Shown: positions 36,868 through 39,490 of the stretch, piece by piece
Layout: each line of letters starts with the position of its first letter
Position numbering within the stretch: the stretch's first letter is position 1
Source of the DNA: a bacterium
Lineage (GTDB): Bacteria; Patescibacteriota; Minisyncoccia; Phycocordibacterales; CAIZLB01
NCBI GenBank assembly: GCA_027490575.1
Contig: JAIXXV010000042.1
Coordinates: 1 to 39,490 of the forward strand
Direction of reading: 5' to 3'
Length of the DNA: 39,490 nt
Made by a program: the position numbers and the translations under genes
Notes under the pieces: generated by a model
What the model was told of the DNA's origin: nothing
Databases searched by the model: none
Seen by the model: only the letters and a program-made list of their open reading frames with translations

Positions 36868-37353
36868 ATGAAAAACAATACAATTATCATCATTTTACTG
36901 GCGGTAGTTTTGTTAATGGGATTTGTGATTTATCAAAATCCAGAGTTTAGAAAAGCCCTCGGGGTAAATGGCGGATCATCACTTGAAGACTCTGTTGCAA
37001 GTACCACAACCGATACGGCTTCAACCATAACGACAAATTCACTTATATCAGTAGAAAGCTTGTCTGAAGGGGACACGATCACAAGTGGGCAGATTGTAAC
37101 CGGCAAAGCGAGAGGTCCGTGGTTCTTTGAAGCCTCGTTTCCAGTCAGGGTCTACGATGCAAACAGCAATGAGCTCGGTGTAAACCTAGCCACAGCAGAT
37201 AGTGATTGGATGACAGAAGACTTTGTTCCGTTTACCGTCAATCTAAGTTTCGCTACACCCACGACTCCTACGGGCAAGATTCGATTTGAAAAAGACAATC
37301 CTTCAGGGGAAACCCAGCTTGACGATAGTTATGAAATAAATATAAATTTCTAA
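36868..37353 (+). CDS. Membrane-anchored Gmad2-domain protein
   Basis: 161 residues. N-terminal anchor (TIIIILLAVVLLMGFVIY), a Ser/Thr linker, then a Gmad2-like Ig fold: SEGDTITSGQIVTGKARGPW, FFEASFPVRVYDANSNELG, DSDWMTEDFVPFTVNLSF, GKIRFEKDNPSGET. The GxARGxWFFEASFPV and WMTEDFVPF motifs are diagnostic. The domain is known from spore-germination proteins and from many CPR surface proteins; the role here is unknown but extracytoplasmic. Confidence 0.88.
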   Translation: MKNNTIIIILLAVVLLMGFVIYQNPEFRKALGVNGGSSLEDSVASTTTDTASTITTNSLISVESLSEGDTITSGQIVTGKARGPWFFEASFPVRVYDANSNELGVNLATADSDWMTEDFVPFTVNLSFATPTTPTGKIRFEKDNPSGETQLDDSYEININF

Positions 37354-37478
37354 AGTAAACTCCTGTGCCAGACCACATTAGCGTGAACGCGAATTTCTGA
37401 ATTTCTTCATAAATTAAAAATAAAATTAAGATATAGGTTACAAATATAAGTTATAAGCAAATCTAAAACAAAAATAAA

Positions 37479-37847
37479 ATGAATATCATTTTCAAAAGTC
37501 CTCATATGGAAATTACTTCAGCAATAAAAGCATATGTAGAGAAAAAACTAATCTCACTAAATAAATTTTCTTCAGAGGGTGCTATTTTAGAAGTTGATTT
37601 AGGAAAAGTAAATAATCATCATAAGCATGGGGATGTATTTAAGGCGGAGCTAAACTTTACATCTTCTGGAAAATTGACTAGAACAGAAGCAGTTTCTGAA
37701 GATATGTATTCTGCAATAGATGTAGCACAATCAGATATGCTAAACGCTTTATCTAGTAAAAAGGACAAGAAGCAAACGCTTTGGAGAAAGGGTGCCTCAC
37801 GTATAAAGGAGTTCGCTAGAGGGTTGTCTAAGAAGAAGAGAAGGTAG
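37479..37847 (+). CDS. hpf: Ribosome hibernation promoting factor (HPF/RaiA, short form)
   Basis: 122 residues. MNIIFKSPHMEITSAIKAYV, EKKLISLNKFS, ILEVDLGKVNNHHKHGDVFK, AELNFTSSGKLTRTEAVSED, MYSAIDVAQSDMLNALSSKK follow the S30AE/HPF fold, then a basic tail (RKGASRIKEFARGLSKKKRR). The long-form C-terminal dimerisation domain is absent. It binds the 30S decoding channel and silences ribosomes in stationary phase. No SD motif. Confidence 0.88.
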   Translation: MNIIFKSPHMEITSAIKAYVEKKLISLNKFSSEGAILEVDLGKVNNHHKHGDVFKAELNFTSSGKLTRTEAVSEDMYSAIDVAQSDMLNALSSKKDKKQTLWRKGASRIKEFARGLSKKKRR

Positions 37848-37944
37848 GTTATGTTAGTTGTCTGGACGCGCCGCATCATTGTTTCCACATCACGGTCTCA
37901 ATGCGTTTTATATTATATAATGTATTTTATATTATGTTTCAGCA

Positions 37945-37953
37945 TGATATTAT
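37945..37953 (+). promoter_or_regulatory. Extended -10 (TGA TATTAT) of the large secreted protein
   Basis: TGA-TATTAT is followed by ATTAGGT and ATG 37961, a 7-nt leaderless geometry. Confidence 0.5.
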
Positions 37954-37960
37954 ATTAGGT

Positions 37961-39490
37961 ATGAAGCGTTTTTATAAATTACTATTCTTATCTGCACTTT
38001 TTGTAGTTGTAGCAAATGCCAACAGTGTTTTTGCTGATGACCTGTCTAGCTGTGGAACTATATCTACTCCAGGAACATACAACCTGACTCAATCAATAAG
38101 TTCTGTTGGTGATTGTATTACTATATATACAGACGGTGTAATTATTGACGGTGGAGGGTTTACTGTAACAGGAAATATTAATGGTAACGGGCCGGATAAC
38201 ACAAATGGTTATACATTTAGTTTATCAAACATATTTGTGATAGGTAATGTATCAGCAAATGGTGGTCTGGATTCCCAAGGTTCTGTAGCTGGAACAGGAG
38301 GAGAGATTAGTATCTCTGGATCAACGGTTTCTGGTACAGTACAAGCAAGCGGAGGAGGCGATGCAGGTTATGGAGCGGGAAGCGGAGGAGGGATAACTAT
38401 AACATCATCAACTGTTTCTGGTGCAATCACAACCAATGGTGGTGAGGCTGGAGATGGAAGCGTCGGAGGAAATGGAGGTACTGTCACGGTAGAATCTTCT
38501 TCAGTGGTGGCAACAATAAATGCAATTGGTGGATCTGATAATGTCGGTACTTACGGATCAGGAAATGGAGGAGATATTACTATATCCTCATCAACTTTTT
38601 CTACCATAATTGCAGTAGGTGGTAATGATAATACAGGGGTGTATCAATCAGGGAATGGAGGAACTGTTACAATTACAAATCCAGGAACTCTAAACATTTC
38701 AGCCAAAAGTATATATGCAAATGCAGGATCAGATAGCGGTGGCGGGGTAGGTACAGATGGTGTTTTGAATCTTAACTACTCTGCCTTGGTAACTAGTGGC
38801 TCAACATACTTTTCTCAACTTAGTGATATTCGTCTCAATAGTGTAAGTCAAGGTTCGTGGTCCGGTGGCACCTACAACCCACTTTCTCCTGGAAATTTTT
38901 CTTCATGCGGTATCATATCATCTTCAGGAACATATACTCTAACAAGTAACATCGGCAGTGGAGGAACTTGTATTCAAATTCAAACAAACGGTGTAACTAT
39001 TAACGGTGGAGGGTTTACTGTGACAGGAAGTATTGATGGAAGTGGAGGTTCTGAGGAAGACGGTCACAACTTTACGCTATCAAACATAAGAGTTACAGGG
39101 TCTGTTTATTCTAGTGGTGGTTCAGATGACAATGTTGACGGTGCTCAGAACGGAGGGTCTATTACCATAGCATCTTCAACGATTCTTTCGAATATCTTTA
39201 CAGATGGAGGAGTTGACAATGGGTATGGTGGAGGAAATGGAGGGTCTATAACTGTATCCTCATCAACGTTTGCTGGTATTTACGCACGAGGAAATGATGA
39301 AAGTACAGGTTCTTATCCATCAGGAAGCGGAGGGTCCATCACAATTACACATCCAGGAACTCTTGATCTTTCGGGTAAAAATATATACGCATCAGCAGGA
39401 ACAGATAACGGAGGAGGGGCAGGTTCAGAAGGTGTGCTCTATCTAAACTATGGAACCCTTGTAACAAATCAGTCCACATTTTTTTCTGGA
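37961..39490 (+). CDS. Large secreted beta-repeat protein (adhesin-like), 3' end outside window
   Basis: Not in the ORF track because no stop occurs before the window end; 510 codons are open. Signal peptide MKRFYKLLFLSALFVVVANA...VFA. The mature part is Gly/Ser/Thr/Asn-rich with parallel-beta-helix-like short repeats (GGxITISSSTVSGxI, GGTVTITNPGTLNIS). A large module starting SSCGTISTPGTYNLTQSI and GGGFTVTG recurs ~286 residues later as SSCGIISSSGTYTLTSNI, with matching PGTL(N/D)(I/L)S and LNY-TLVT blocks. Probably a cell-surface adhesin or coat protein. Confidence 0.78.
   Translation, partial: MKRFYKLLFLSALFVVVANANSVFADDLSSCGTISTPGTYNLTQSISSVGDCITIYTDGVIIDGGGFTVTGNINGNGPDNTNGYTFSLSNIFVIGNVSANGGLDSQGSVAGTGGEISISGSTVSGTVQASGGGDAGYGAGSGGGITITSSTVSGAITTNGGEAGDGSVGGNGGTVTVESSSVVATINAIGGSDNVGTYGSGNGGDITISSSTFSTIIAVGGNDNTGVYQSGNGGTVTITNPGTLNISAKSIYANAGSDSGGGVGTDGVLNLNYSALVTSGSTYFSQLSDIRLNSVSQGSWSGGTYNPLSPGNFSSCGIISSSGTYTLTSNIGSGGTCIQIQTNGVTINGGGFTVTGSIDGSGGSEEDGHNFTLSNIRVTGSVYSSGGSDDNVDGAQNGGSITIASSTILSNIFTDGGVDNGYGGGNGGSITVSSSTFAGIYARGNDESTGSYPSGSGGSITITHPGTLDLSGKNIYASAGTDNGGGAGSEGVLYLNYGTLVTNQSTFFSG

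Noticed and set aside
1-39490. CRISPR arrays
   Set aside because: No regularly spaced identical 20-40-bp repeats were seen; the 7-bp arrays are too short and degenerate.

Overview
The window reads like a chromosomal segment of a Patescibacteria/CPR bacterium, probably of the Parcubacteria group. This is inferred from gene content and style: a cohesin-domain membrane protein, DM13, SIMPL and Gmad2 surface proteins, type IV pilins, many small orphan membrane proteins, a diadenylate cyclase fused to a YbbR-like domain, and a group I intron in a tRNA gene. AT-rich intergenic DNA and the scarcity of Shine-Dalgarno (SD) motifs fit as well. No rRNA or multi-gene marker is present, so the assignment stays an inference.

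Region 1 (1-19250) is host-like. It holds envelope and secreted proteins, small-molecule enzymes (D-Ala-D-Ala ligase, low-Mr phosphatase/ArsC-like protein, Nudix hydrolase, class I aldolase, FAD oxidoreductase) and a GIY-YIG protein. It also holds a lysine-rich histone-H1-like protein, a DEAD-box helicase with a long disordered N-terminus and a long 5' leader, the cyclase fusion, two Tyr-rich secreted repeat paralogues, a DedA protein and two pilin-like genes. Many genes have a -10 hexamer only 6-9 nt before the start codon, which implies leaderless mRNAs.

Region 2 (about 19264-32500) looks like an integrated island. It starts at a tRNA-Asn(GTT) gene split by a 254-nt group I intron. A large serine recombinase reads toward this tRNA, and its last codons lie inside the tRNA 3' end. 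The island carries orphan genes, two of them with strong AGGAGG ribosome sites unlike the host genes, several highly structured non-coding segments, and a tight defence operon. The operon order is HTH regulator, type III Mod, Res-like helicase-nuclease, a stand-alone PD-(D/E)XK nuclease and a Shedu-like (DUF4263) nuclease. The right boundary is not resolved; I place it between about 31.3 and 32.7 kb.

Region 3 (32600-39490) is again host-like. It has a small membrane protein, a GAF/PAS pair without a kinase, a frameshifted HAD phosphatase, a fibronectin-III remnant, a DoxX-like protein, a SET-domain methyltransferase, a papain/transglutaminase-like protein, a Gmad2 lipoprotein-like protein, a ribosome hibernation factor, and the first 510 codons of a large secreted repeat protein that runs off the window and is missing from the ORF track.

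Two families of degenerate 7-bp tandem repeats (NNNNCAG and AATTAAG) sit between host genes, often touching stop codons. All functional calls come from reading motifs by eye; no database search was made.
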